A stretch of 64,000 nucleotides of DNA, from NCBI GenBank assembly GCA_966250325.1, contig CBINGY010000016.1, positions 14,254 through 78,253 of the forward strand. Direction: 5' to 3'. Under the pieces are notes generated by a model. It was not told where the DNA came from, did no database searches, and saw nothing but the letters and a program-made list of their open reading frames with translations. The stretch comes from Jiulongibacter sp966250325. GTDB taxonomy: Bacteria; Bacteroidota; Bacteroidia; Cytophagales; Spirosomataceae. The position numbers were made by a program, and so were the translations under genes. This document shows positions 43,815 through 53,032 of the stretch, in pieces (within the stretch, counting starts at the first letter, position 1; each line of letters opens with the position of its first letter).

Positions 43815-45086
43815 ATGCTTAAGAAAACGCCCATTCTACCTTTTATTTTAACCACTAGTCTTTTTGCCTTATGGGGTTTTGCCAATGACATTACTAATCC
43901 GCTTGTGAAGGCATTCGGAACCATATTTAATCAAAGTCAAACCGTTAGCACGTTTGTTCAGGTTGCCTTTTACGGGGGGTATTGCCTTATGGCGATACCT
44001 GCAGCAATTTTTATCAAAAAATATACGTACAAAAAAGGGTTGCTCATAGGGCTGGCACTTTATGGGTTCGGATGTCTGGCCTTTATTCCGGCGGCTCAGT
44101 TCGGGCAGTTTCAATCCTTTCTCATCGCTTACTTCATTATGACATGCGGTCTTAGTTTTCTGGAGACAAGTGCCAATCCTTATATTCTGGCCATGGGAGA
44201 AGAAGAAACGAGCACCCGGCGGCTAAACCTGGCTCAGTCGTTTAATCCGATAGGTTCTATTACAGGAGCATATATAGCCACACACTTTATACTTGGTAAG
44301 ATGAACAATCTGAGTACTGCAGAAAGAGCTGCACTACCCACAGAAGATTTTGAAACCATAAAAATGGCCGACCTGGAAATCGTGAAAGGACCCTATGTGA
44401 TCATAGGCTTTGTATTGGTTATCATGTTTGTCATTTTTCTGATTTATAAAATGCCGGAGTACAAGGAGGCTGAAACAAATAAAGGGCTTGATTTTAAAGG
44501 CACATTTAAAAGACTATTGGCAAACAAGAGATATAGAGAAGGGGTGATCGCACAGGCTTTTTACGTGGGGGTTCAGATTGCTGTCTGGACGTTCATAGTA
44601 CAATACGGCACTGAGGTATTTATGCAACAGGGCATGAATGAGTTAGATGCTGCAGAAAAATCGAGCGGGCTACAGATTTATGCCCTCATTCTTTTCGCTA
44701 CCAGCAGATTTATTTTCACATATCTCATGAAATTCATGAAGCCTGGTTTTTTGCTCATGATACTTTCTATGGTAGCCATAGTTTTGCTCATCCCAGTGGT
44801 AAGTAGTGTACGTGAAGCTGGTCTGTATTGCATCATAGCGGTATCGGGCTGTATGTCGCTCATGTTCCCGACCATTTACGGAATCGCCCTCAGAGGCGTA
44901 GGAACTGATGCCAAACTGGGGGCGGCAGGTCTGGTAGCTGCAATTGGCGGAGGTGCCCTGTTGCCGTTGGTTCAGGCTTATATTATTGATGAAGCATCTG
45001 TCAACATTTCGTTTCTGGTTCCCGTAGTCTGTTTTATAGTCATTGTAATTTATGGCAGAAGGGCCTACACGAAATTTGCAGAATAA
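43815..45086 (+). CDS. Sugar MFS transporter (FucP/glucose-galactose type)
   Basis: Inner-membrane sugar:proton symporter of the FHS family, 423 residues with 12 hydrophobic segments. The N-terminal FALWGFANDITNPLVKAF and the segment LSFLETSANPYILAMGEEE, then RRLNLAQSFNPIGS, are hallmarks of FucP/GluP/NagP proteins. The sugar cannot be told; fucose, glucose, galactose and N-acetylglucosamine transporters share these motifs. It has no catabolic neighbour, so it stands alone. Confidence 0.9.
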   Translation: MLKKTPILPFILTTSLFALWGFANDITNPLVKAFGTIFNQSQTVSTFVQVAFYGGYCLMAIPAAIFIKKYTYKKGLLIGLALYGFGCLAFIPAAQFGQFQSFLIAYFIMTCGLSFLETSANPYILAMGEEETSTRRLNLAQSFNPIGSITGAYIATHFILGKMNNLSTAERAALPTEDFETIKMADLEIVKGPYVIIGFVLVIMFVIFLIYKMPEYKEAETNKGLDFKGTFKRLLANKRYREGVIAQAFYVGVQIAVWTFIVQYGTEVFMQQGMNELDAAEKSSGLQIYALILFATSRFIFTYLMKFMKPGFLLMILSMVAIVLLIPVVSSVREAGLYCIIAVSGCMSLMFPTIYGIALRGVGTDAKLGAAGLVAAIGGGALLPLVQAYIIDEASVNISFLVPVVCFIVIVIYGRRAYTKFAE

Positions 45087-45133
45087 TTCAACTGGAAGTC
45101 TGAATCAATAAGATGACGACTCTATTCGTTATC

Positions 45134-45763
45134 ATGAAAAGTATAATCATGCAAAAACCACTTCTTTTAATCTTACTGTTCATTTCACTGGCATTTTGTG
45201 CTTTCTCACAGGACACCCCTGATCCTGAAGAGGAAGAGGAGCAGGTATTTTTTGAACAGCCCAAATCAGATTTCAAACAAAAGCTTCATTACGGAGGAAA
45301 TATCTGGCTGGGTTTTTTCGGAGCTTTCTATATTGATGCCTCACCCATGGTAGGTTATGAAATTACTGAGGCCGGAACAGTCGCTGGAATTGGCAGTTCA
45401 TTTATATATCAGGGAGGTTTTAATTCGCAAGGCGGTACCTTTGCCTACGGCCCCAGGTTCTTTGTGAGGCAACCCATCTGGAGGAGCATTTTTGCACATG
45501 CCGAGTTTGAATTGATGAATGCCCCGAATACCGGTCAGTTCTTCTATTCCTCTACGCGTGAGGGCATTGACCAGGGCAGAAAATGGGATGGCTCACCGCT
45601 TATTGGGGCAGGATTTTATCAGGGAAGAACCCGCGAGCAGAAAGGAAGTTTCATTTCTGTGATGTACAACATCGGTTATTCGTATGGCAGAGGATTTATT
45701 TCTCCTCAGGGTCTGGGAGGAAACTCCTCACCTTTTGTTCTGAGGTTTGGATTTTTCATTTGA
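45134..45763 (+). CDS. Secreted, probably outer-membrane beta-barrel protein, unknown
   Basis: Protein of about 209 residues with a signal peptide (LLLILLFISLAFCAFSQ), then an acidic linker (DTPDPEEEEEQ) and alternating Gly/aromatic beta strands (YGGNIWLGFFGAFYIDASP, GYSYGRGF) ending in VLRFGFFI, a barrel-like C-terminus with terminal aromatic/hydrophobic residues. ATG codons at 45113, 45134 and 45149 are possible; 45134 gives the best signal peptide with a basic start. It lies 47 bases after the sugar transporter on the same strand but no functional link is evident. Confidence 0.7.
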   Translation: MKSIIMQKPLLLILLFISLAFCAFSQDTPDPEEEEEQVFFEQPKSDFKQKLHYGGNIWLGFFGAFYIDASPMVGYEITEAGTVAGIGSSFIYQGGFNSQGGTFAYGPRFFVRQPIWRSIFAHAEFELMNAPNTGQFFYSSTREGIDQGRKWDGSPLIGAGFYQGRTREQKGSFISVMYNIGYSYGRGFISPQGLGGNSSPFVLRFGFFI

Positions 45764-45795
45764 CAAGCTCTCACATCTGTAAATCAATAGGCCAC

Positions 45796-46635
45796 TTACA
45801 GAATGATGGTGCGGTTATCATATATAAAAACGCGATCATTAAAGACCAGTTTCAGGGCTTTGGTTAATACATTCTTTTCAACGTCCTTTCCCTCTCGTGA
45901 CATATCTTTTGCCGTGAAGCGATGGTCCACCTTTTTTATGTCCTGTGCAATGATGGGCCCGTCATCCAGATCATTGTTCACAAAATGAGCCGTGGCACCA
46001 ATAATTTTTACGCCGCGGTCAAAAGCCTGTTTATAAGGATTAGCCCCAATAAATGCCGGGAGAAAAGAATGATGTATATTGACAATCCTGTTCGGGTACT
46101 TCTCCACAAAAGCCGGAGTTAAAATACGCATATACTTGGCCAGTACGATATACTCCGGGGCATATGCATCAATCATTTTCATAACCGCATATTCGTGCTC
46201 TTCCCGGCTCAAACCTTCATGACTAACGGTATGAAACGGAATTCCGAATTTGGAGACATACGGCTCCAGGTAATTGTAATTGCTGATTACGGCCAGAATA
46301 TTGGCTTCCAGTTCGTCAAAATGAAACCGGGTAAGCAAATCAGACAGGCAATGGTGCTCTTTGGTACAAAGAATGACGATGTCCTTTTTCTTTTTGGGAT
46401 TAGCCCTGAAACGAATTTTTTCATCAGGTACACGTGCCCGCAAATCTTCCAGAATCTTTTGAGGATTTAGCGTTTCTTCACTCTCAAACTCGGTACGCAT
46501 AAAAAACTGACCAGAAGGACTCACGTACTCATCCTGCCTGATAATATTGCATTGGTTTTTAAACAGCACCTTGGTAACATGATAAATGAGACCCTTGGAA
46601 TCGGGCCCATCCATGAGGAGAACGTGTTTTGCCAT
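45796..46635 (-). CDS. purU: Formyltetrahydrofolate deformylase
   Basis: Hydrolyses 10-formyl-THF to formate and THF, balancing the one-carbon pool and supplying formate to PurT. The 279-residue protein has an N-terminal ACT domain (LLMDGPDSKGLIYHVTKVLF) and a formyltransferase domain with NIHHSFLPAFIGANPY, GATAHFVNNDLDDGPII carrying the Asn/His/Asp catalytic set. The start at 46635 (MAKHVLL) fits the family better than 46650. A -7 box at 46695-46702 lies upstream. Confidence 0.93.
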   Translation of the reverse strand: MAKHVLLMDGPDSKGLIYHVTKVLFKNQCNIIRQDEYVSPSGQFFMRTEFESEETLNPQKILEDLRARVPDEKIRFRANPKKKKDIVILCTKEHHCLSDLLTRFHFDELEANILAVISNYNYLEPYVSKFGIPFHTVSHEGLSREEHEYAVMKMIDAYAPEYIVLAKYMRILTPAFVEKYPNRIVNIHHSFLPAFIGANPYKQAFDRGVKIIGATAHFVNNDLDDGPIIAQDIKKVDHRFTAKDMSREGKDVEKNVLTKALKLVFNDRVFIYDNRTIIL

Positions 46636-46694
46636 CCTGTAATCTTCCAAAACTCTTTAGTAAATCTGCTTGTTATTACCTCTTTGAGGCCAGA

Positions 46695-46702
46695 CAAATA
46701 TA
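46695..46702 (-). promoter_or_regulatory. -7 promoter box of purU
   Basis: On the minus strand this reads TATATTTG, a full match to TAnnTTTG, about 60 bases upstream of the purU ATG. No convincing -33 element was found. The remainder of 46651-46879 holds no gene that I can see. Confidence 0.35.
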
Positions 46703-46879
46703 TGGCGTTTACAGTCTCTAAGCAGAAACGTTGACAAAATTGCATAAAAAAAAGCCGGAAGTACAGACTAAATTTGGCCATCGGGGGGTTGTAGGGTTCA
46801 GGTATTTTATATACTTTTATTTCAATTCCATTGGCGGAACAAACAGTAGCTTTCTACACTAACCAGGAGATGAATCTAG

Positions 46880-48298
46880 ATGAACAGAGAAGATAACGAA
46901 CATTTTGACGGGCCGGAAAGCACTGAACTCAATCAATCTGCCCGTAATTTTGAGCAGATGCTTCATAATAATGAATCTCATTATCTGGATGAAGTAACCT
47001 ATGAGTCTCTTTCCAATTTTTATCTGGATACCCATCAGTATGAATTAGCCCAAAAGGCCTGTCAGCTCGGTTTGCAGCAATATCCCTATTCACTTGAACT
47101 GTTGCTTAACTCTGCTCAGCTTCATGTCAATGAAATGGATTATGAAGAAGCTATGGAATTTCTGGATAAGGCAGCCGTTTTTTATCCTTCAGATGAAGAG
47201 GTAATTTATATGAAAGGCGTGGTTTTCAACCTTTTGGGAGAACACGATAGTGCCCTGGAAATGCTCAATCTGGCACTTTCCATGACCGATGACCCCGCTG
47301 AGGTCTACTTTCAGATGGCCCAGACCTACCAGAACATGGATAGGCTGGAACTGGCTGTTGAGAATTACAAACTGGCCGTAGAGTCTGGTTTTGAGAACGA
47401 ACTGGCCTATTACGAACTGGTATTCTGTCTGGATTTGCTGGAAGGGTTAGAAAAAAATCTTCCTTATTTAAGAAGCCTTACAGACAAAGATCCCTATTCA
47501 CATCTTGCCTGGTTTTGTCTGGGAATTGCCTGCAGCAGACTCGCGAAATTTGACGAATCGGCTCAGGCGTTTGATTACGCCGTGGTCATAAAAGATGATT
47601 TTGCCAGTGGTTGGTTTAATCTGGGTCACTCCTACATGAATCTGGAAGATCATGCCAAAGCCAAAGACGCTTACCTAAGAACCATTGAACTGGAAAAACC
47701 AACCGCGGAAGTGCTCACCTACATCGGTGCCAGCTATGAAAAACTGGAAGAATACAAAAATGCTTTAAAATATTATAAGAAAGCCGGTGAGCTGGACGAC
47801 ACCTGGGATGAGGCCTGGTTTGGGATGGCCAGCGTACTTTATGAATCTGAAAAATACCTGGAAGCCATCCATTTTGCAAAAAAAGCCACGAAACTGAATG
47901 AGCTAAATGCTGATTTCTGGTTACTTCAAGCTGATATAGAGGCCCGATTGGGCAACTACGTTTCCAGTCTGGAGTGTTATAACAGAGCCGCAAATCTGGA
48001 CCCTGAGAATCCCGATATCTGGCTAAACTGGTCTCTGCTCTATTTTGAACAGGAAGATTACAGCAAAGCGTTTGAGATTATTTATGAGGGTATTCTGGAA
48101 CAACCCCAGGAAGCCGATCTTTTTTACAGGGCGGTTGTTTATCTGGTATATGACCACAGCTATAATGAGGCCTATAAATACCTGCAGGATGCCCTTCAGT
48201 TAAATTTTGATGCTCACCAGCAGATATTTACGTTTTTCCCCAGCCTTACCACTCAGAAAGCACTATACAAAATTATTGAGCAGTACAATAAGGACTAA
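46880..48298 (+). CDS. Tetratricopeptide repeat (TPR) protein, soluble
   Basis: A 472-residue acidic protein made almost wholly of TPR units, with no signal peptide. Repeats are clear from about residue 45 to 430, for example ASGWFNLGHSYMNLEDHAKAKDAY and NALKYYKKAGELDD in shorter form. TPR scaffolds bind protein partners; the partner is unknown. The stop is one base from the stop of the convergent TMTC-like gene, which also has TPRs. The gene has its own upstream region of 229 bases shared with purU. Confidence 0.85.
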   Translation: MNREDNEHFDGPESTELNQSARNFEQMLHNNESHYLDEVTYESLSNFYLDTHQYELAQKACQLGLQQYPYSLELLLNSAQLHVNEMDYEEAMEFLDKAAVFYPSDEEVIYMKGVVFNLLGEHDSALEMLNLALSMTDDPAEVYFQMAQTYQNMDRLELAVENYKLAVESGFENELAYYELVFCLDLLEGLEKNLPYLRSLTDKDPYSHLAWFCLGIACSRLAKFDESAQAFDYAVVIKDDFASGWFNLGHSYMNLEDHAKAKDAYLRTIELEKPTAEVLTYIGASYEKLEEYKNALKYYKKAGELDDTWDEAWFGMASVLYESEKYLEAIHFAKKATKLNELNADFWLLQADIEARLGNYVSSLECYNRAANLDPENPDIWLNWSLLYFEQEDYSKAFEIIYEGILEQPQEADLFYRAVVYLVYDHSYNEAYKYLQDALQLNFDAHQQIFTFFPSLTTQKALYKIIEQYNKD

Positions 48299-48299
48299 C

Positions 48300-50342
48300 T
48301 TACCAGCTCACACCATTCTGAGTCAACAGGTCAATGGCCTCCTTCTTTCCTTTTTTGGCAGCCTTCTGGTACCAGGGTATAGCCGCCTGAATCAAATTTC
48401 GGTTGGCAAAATTTATCCCAATATTGTATTCGTAATCACCGGACGAATCCAGCTCGGCAGCCTTCATCCAATACGCAACGGTTTCATCATTTCTCCCCAG
48501 TTCCCCCATCGAAACCCCGATATTCTTGTAAGCTGGAAGGTAATCGGGGTGCTCTTGTATCAATTGTTTCAATAGCTCTATTTCCTTTTCCAGGTTTCCT
48601 TCCGTGCGGAAAGAATAGGCATAATTCAATTTGATATCCGGAGAATTTCCACCTTCAGCTCCCATCTGTTCAAAAAACTTCCTGGCCTCTGCCCCGTCTC
48701 CTGAGCCTGCCAATACGGCAGCATATGTGCTGCGGTAATCGGTGTTTTCCGGTTCACTTTCATAGGCTCTGGAAGCGTAAGGCAGAGCCTCTTTATCTCT
48801 GCCGAGTTTATTCAATGCCATGGCCATTAACCAGTCTGTCCGCGATTTCTTAGGCAAGTAGTCGAATGCCCTCTGAATATAAGGAATAGCCTGTTCGAAT
48901 TGACCTTCATCAATAAACATAGAGGCTATGGTACGACATACATCGGCGTTTTTAAAACCGTTATTATCTGCCCGCATAAGGTATTGCTTGGCCATGGGGA
49001 AATTTTTCTCCCCCAGATAATACCAGCCCAGATTGCTAAGCACCATCGCATCTTCCTTATAAACTTTCTCTGCGGGTGTAAAGAGGGTATACAGGTTTTT
49101 CCAGTGGCCTACCTGTTGAAAAGTAAGCAAACCACACCCCCCGATTAAAAGAACACCCAAATACATACTGGCCCGCGATTTCTGAATGAGGTAATCAAGG
49201 AAAAGGGCAATCAGAAAAAGAGGTCCGATGGAAGAAAGGTAATAATACCTGTCTGCCACAATCGCACTTCCTACAGGTAGTATTTGCAAAACGGTGGAGA
49301 TAGCGATGATGAAAAAAGCGACAGCCCACCAAATCTTCCGATTTTTCCGGCCAAACCAGAAACTAAGTGCCAGAAAGGCAAACAATCCTATAACCGCCAG
49401 ATTATAAATACCGGGGATGGAACCCCCAACTCTGGCCGGGTACGGATAAAAAGGAATGAGATTAGTAGGAGCTAATGTTTTTACCCAATAAAACAGAAAA
49501 GAATAGGCCACAATCCTGAATCTCTCTGAACCTGTATATGCCGCCCCAATAACAGTTGAGGCGTCGGCCCCGGCGTCTTTTTGTGCAGTGGTGGCAATGA
49601 AGGCAAAAATGAGCGTAATGATAAAATACGGGATCTTATCCAGAAGGTTTTTTAAAGTCAATGACTTCCCCAAAAACCACCAGTCGGTGATGAGGAGTAA
49701 GGCCGGTAAAACCACGGCCATCCCTTTTGAGAAACAGGCCAGTAAAAAAAGGGCAATGGAAACGATATACGCCTTTCGGTTTTTATCTTCCTGATAATCG
49801 AGGTACCAGAGAAAGGAAAGTAACAGAAACAAGGTATAGAGCACGTCTTTCCTTTCGGCAGCCCAGGCCACAGATTCCACGTGTAAGGGGTGAATAGCGA
49901 AAAATACCGCTGTAAACAAGGCAACCCAATCCCGTTTAGTAAGTCTCTTGATCAAAAGAAAAACCAAAAGACTGTTGACCGCATGAAGCCAGAGATTATT
50001 GAAATGATAGAGCCAGGGCTTATCTCCTACCAGGGCATATTCGACGGCCAGCGTGAGCATGGTAAGCGGGTGATAGTTCCCTACGTGAAACCCGGTAAGT
50101 AAAGCATTCAAGTCAAAATTTTTGACCGATTCGTTGAGTATGATATATGGATCATCATCCCAAACAAAACCATTTGACCAGATTTTGGCGTAACTCAGAT
50201 AAATAATCACAAGTAACCCCGCAAAAACCTGCCAATTTGGTAGTAAAAATGAGTGGGAAGAATGATTGAGATCTACGGACGCCTGTGAAGACGTTTCATT
50301 TGTTTTTGGTACGGGTCTTGATGTATATTTCTTTTTTGACAT
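48300..50342 (-). CDS. TMTC-like membrane protein with C-terminal TPRs (putative GT-C glycosyltransferase)
   Basis: A 680-residue protein with a cytoplasmic start, about ten transmembrane segments (40-420) and six or so TPR units (440-670). The first loop carries NGFVWDDDPYIILNES, then GNYHPLTMLTLAVEYAL and HPLHVESVAWAAERKDVLYT, motifs shared with eukaryotic TMTC proteins and their bacterial relatives. These have a GT-C fold and TMTCs O-mannosylate proteins, so glycan transfer outside the cytoplasm is likely but unproven. The acidic WDDDP loop is the expected catalytic site. It is divergent from the 50480 gene. Confidence 0.82.
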   Translation of the reverse strand: MSKKKYTSRPVPKTNETSSQASVDLNHSSHSFLLPNWQVFAGLLVIIYLSYAKIWSNGFVWDDDPYIILNESVKNFDLNALLTGFHVGNYHPLTMLTLAVEYALVGDKPWLYHFNNLWLHAVNSLLVFLLIKRLTKRDWVALFTAVFFAIHPLHVESVAWAAERKDVLYTLFLLLSFLWYLDYQEDKNRKAYIVSIALFLLACFSKGMAVVLPALLLITDWWFLGKSLTLKNLLDKIPYFIITLIFAFIATTAQKDAGADASTVIGAAYTGSERFRIVAYSFLFYWVKTLAPTNLIPFYPYPARVGGSIPGIYNLAVIGLFAFLALSFWFGRKNRKIWWAVAFFIIAISTVLQILPVGSAIVADRYYYLSSIGPLFLIALFLDYLIQKSRASMYLGVLLIGGCGLLTFQQVGHWKNLYTLFTPAEKVYKEDAMVLSNLGWYYLGEKNFPMAKQYLMRADNNGFKNADVCRTIASMFIDEGQFEQAIPYIQRAFDYLPKKSRTDWLMAMALNKLGRDKEALPYASRAYESEPENTDYRSTYAAVLAGSGDGAEARKFFEQMGAEGGNSPDIKLNYAYSFRTEGNLEKEIELLKQLIQEHPDYLPAYKNIGVSMGELGRNDETVAYWMKAAELDSSGDYEYNIGINFANRNLIQAAIPWYQKAAKKGKKEAIDLLTQNGVSW

Positions 50343-50479
50343 TACAGAAAGCGGTACTTGTCACAAATTTTACAAAAATCGACTGAAAATCAGATATTTT
50401 GGCCGTTTGTAAGTAAATAAGCAATTTTACAGCCAAAATCTCGGTTAAAAATAACTGGAAATCTCTTTCGGATTTAGCT

Positions 50480-52183
50480 ATGACCAAAAAGCTGTTCGTC
50501 TTTCTTTTTATCTGCCTGTCTGCCGCCTATGCACAGGATGAAGACCCCGAGCCAGATAAGGCACAGAAAGGTGAAAGCATTTTTATTGCCGGAATGAAAA
50601 GCTATCTGGCAGAGGATTATCCGGAAGCTTTGGGTTACTTTAACCGGGTGATCAAGGAATATCAACCTACTGCGGGAGTTTATCATATGAAAGCCAAAAC
50701 TCTGGCCGGAATGGGCGACTTACCGCAGGCCATAGCCTCCGCCTCCCAGTCAGTGCAGATCGATGCCCAGAACATCATGTATCAGAAGTTTCTGGCGGGA
50801 TTGTTCGCACAAAACCATGATTATGGCCCGGCCTCTGAAATTTATCTGAAGATCATCAGACAAGAACCGCTTAATCCCGAGACGCATATTCTTCTGGCTG
50901 ATATTTATGAAACTACCGGTGAGTATGACCAGGCTCTGAAAGTCTATGAAACCCTCGAACGAAATATTGGATCTGACGAAGAGATATCCCGAAAGAAACA
51001 GGCCTTATATCTTCGGCAGAATAAGGTGAATGAAGCCATTAAGGAAGGTGACAAATTAATTGACAGCCAGCCTCTGGAGCCTTCTTATGTGATCAATCAG
51101 GCTCAGATCATGATCGGCAACAGTGAACTGAATGAGGCCGAAAAGTTGCTTACCCAATACCTGAGCAAAAATCCCGATCTGGGTGAAGCTCATATTTTGC
51201 TGGCCGAAATTTATCGCAGAAAAGAAGATTCCAAAGCTTCTGTAAATGAACTCCGTCTGGCCTTTGATAACCCGGAGCTCGATCCTGCTGTTAAATTGAA
51301 GGTACTGGGCTCTTTCCTGAAAGTAATTGAGACCAATCCGCGTGCAGAAGATTTTGATCTCGCCATAGAGCTTTGCCAGAAAATGATCGAAATTCAGCCA
51401 AAAGCCGCTTTGGCCTACATGTACCTGGGTGATTTGCAAATGCGTAAAGGATTACTGAAAGAAGCCAGAGATAGTTACCGTAAATCTACTGAATTTGACA
51501 AATCGGTATATGAAGTCTGGCTCGCCTTAATTGAGCTTGATACCCGCCTGCAGGATACACAGGCCATTGTGAAACATGCCGGTGAAGCCTCTGAATATTT
51601 CCCGAATCAGCCATTTTTCTGGTACCACTACGGCTTTGGAAATATTTTAAAGAAAGATTATGAAGAGGCCATTTACGCTCTGGAAGAAGCCCGGGCCATC
51701 TCCTTTGACAATACAGAACTGCTCAAAAATGTGCTGGCCTTATTGGGAGATGCCTACAATGAAACCCGAAAATATTTCGAGTCGGAAAAAGCATACGAGG
51801 AAGCCTTGAAGATTGATCCAGACTATGCCCCGGTACTTAATAACTACAGTTATTTTCTGGCCACCCGCAAAAAAAACCTGCAGCGGGCACTGGAGCTCTC
51901 TGACCGGCTGATAAAGCTTGAACCTGACAATCTGAATTATGCAGATACCCATGCCTGGGTGCTTTTTCAAATGGGTGAGTTTGCTGCCGCCCGCAATGGC
52001 CTGGAGAAATTGATCCAACAAACACCTAAACCAACGGGTACAGCCATGGAACATTATGGCGACATCCTTTTTAAATTGGGTGACAAAGCAGGAGCATTAA
52101 ACGCCTGGAAAAAAGCACGTGAACTGGGAGAAAACAGCCTCTTGATAGAAAGAAAACTTAGCGAAGAGCAATACATCGAATAA
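50480..52183 (+). CDS. Exported TPR protein
   Basis: A 567-residue protein with a signal peptide (KLFVFLFICLSAAYAQ) followed by a short acidic linker and TPR units from about 30 to 560 (for example LGYFNRVIKEYQPTAGVYHM and EAYEEALKIDPDYAPVLNNY-type repeats). It is the first gene of a tight operon with a DUF4292 lipoprotein (6-base gap) and a degenerate LytM protein (9-base gap), an order often seen in Bacteroidota. This points to an envelope complex concerned with peptidoglycan or outer-membrane assembly. A specific role is not known. Confidence 0.85.
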   Translation: MTKKLFVFLFICLSAAYAQDEDPEPDKAQKGESIFIAGMKSYLAEDYPEALGYFNRVIKEYQPTAGVYHMKAKTLAGMGDLPQAIASASQSVQIDAQNIMYQKFLAGLFAQNHDYGPASEIYLKIIRQEPLNPETHILLADIYETTGEYDQALKVYETLERNIGSDEEISRKKQALYLRQNKVNEAIKEGDKLIDSQPLEPSYVINQAQIMIGNSELNEAEKLLTQYLSKNPDLGEAHILLAEIYRRKEDSKASVNELRLAFDNPELDPAVKLKVLGSFLKVIETNPRAEDFDLAIELCQKMIEIQPKAALAYMYLGDLQMRKGLLKEARDSYRKSTEFDKSVYEVWLALIELDTRLQDTQAIVKHAGEASEYFPNQPFFWYHYGFGNILKKDYEEAIYALEEARAISFDNTELLKNVLALLGDAYNETRKYFESEKAYEEALKIDPDYAPVLNNYSYFLATRKKNLQRALELSDRLIKLEPDNLNYADTHAWVLFQMGEFAAARNGLEKLIQQTPKPTGTAMEHYGDILFKLGDKAGALNAWKKARELGENSLLIERKLSEEQYIE

Positions 52184-52189
52184 GCCCCT

Positions 52190-53023
52190 ATGTCAAAATT
52201 TCTTTTGCTGTGCTGTGCAGCAATAGCCCTTATTTTTCAAACCTCGTGTAAAAGAAGCCGGTTACAAAAATCTATTGCAGAGATACCTAAACCCTCGCAG
52301 GAGATCCCGAAATCACCCTTAGATACCACAGTGGCAGAGGTTAAACTTCCGCCGGTAGAATTGCAGATATCTGAAGTAGATTTCCAAAACCTGAAACTTA
52401 AGTCTAAAATTAGTTTTGTTTCAGAGAATTTGTCGCAGTCATTCCCTGCCACAGTACACATCAAAAAAGACAGTCTCATCTGGATTTCTGTAGCTGTAGG
52501 AATAGAAGCTGCAAGATGTCTGATCACGCAGGATTCCATCCTGATGATGGATCGTATAAACAGAAAATACTACACATTAAGTATTTTTGAACTTAGTAAA
52601 CAGTTTGATTTTGACTTTGATTTCAGGCTCTTGCAATCGTTGATTATCGGAAACCTGCCATTCTCAAGAGAATCAGAAGATCAGGTAATTCTTAATAGTC
52701 TGTATACGAGCCTTTTTCAAAGAGCCGACGGTATCAAAATTGAGAACCAGGTAGATAACGTGTCTCATAAACTGACCACCATTCTTGCCGAAGATGAAGA
52801 CGGAAAAAGTAAACTCGGAATTTCCTATTCAGATTTCCTTCTTATGCCAGATGGCCAGAGTGTGCCCCATGGAATTTTTGCAAAAATAGATGTTCTGAAA
52901 GGAGACGCCTTAAAAACCACCACACTGGATTTCAGGCACACGAAAATAGAATTTCAGGATACGGAGCTTAGATTCCCTTATTCTGTACCAAAAGGGTACG
53001 AAAAAGGCGAAATAGAATTTTAA
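52190..53023 (+). CDS. DUF4292-family lipoprotein
   Basis: A 277-residue lipoprotein (signal ending FQTSCKRS, Cys 20) with a DUF4292-type beta-rich domain from about 60 to 260; typical phrases are KSKISFVSENLSQSFPATV, ISVAVGIEAARCLITQDSI and MDRINRKYYT. The fold is thought to resemble LolA/LolB-like lipid-binding proteins, which I state as a family-level expectation only. It lies between an exported TPR protein and an EnvC-like protein, so it probably acts at the periplasmic face of the outer membrane with them. Confidence 0.82.
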   Translation: MSKFLLLCCAAIALIFQTSCKRSRLQKSIAEIPKPSQEIPKSPLDTTVAEVKLPPVELQISEVDFQNLKLKSKISFVSENLSQSFPATVHIKKDSLIWISVAVGIEAARCLITQDSILMMDRINRKYYTLSIFELSKQFDFDFDFRLLQSLIIGNLPFSRESEDQVILNSLYTSLFQRADGIKIENQVDNVSHKLTTILAEDEDGKSKLGISYSDFLLMPDGQSVPHGIFAKIDVLKGDALKTTTLDFRHTKIEFQDTELRFPYSVPKGYEKGEIEF

Positions 53024-53032
53024 CTTTACGCA

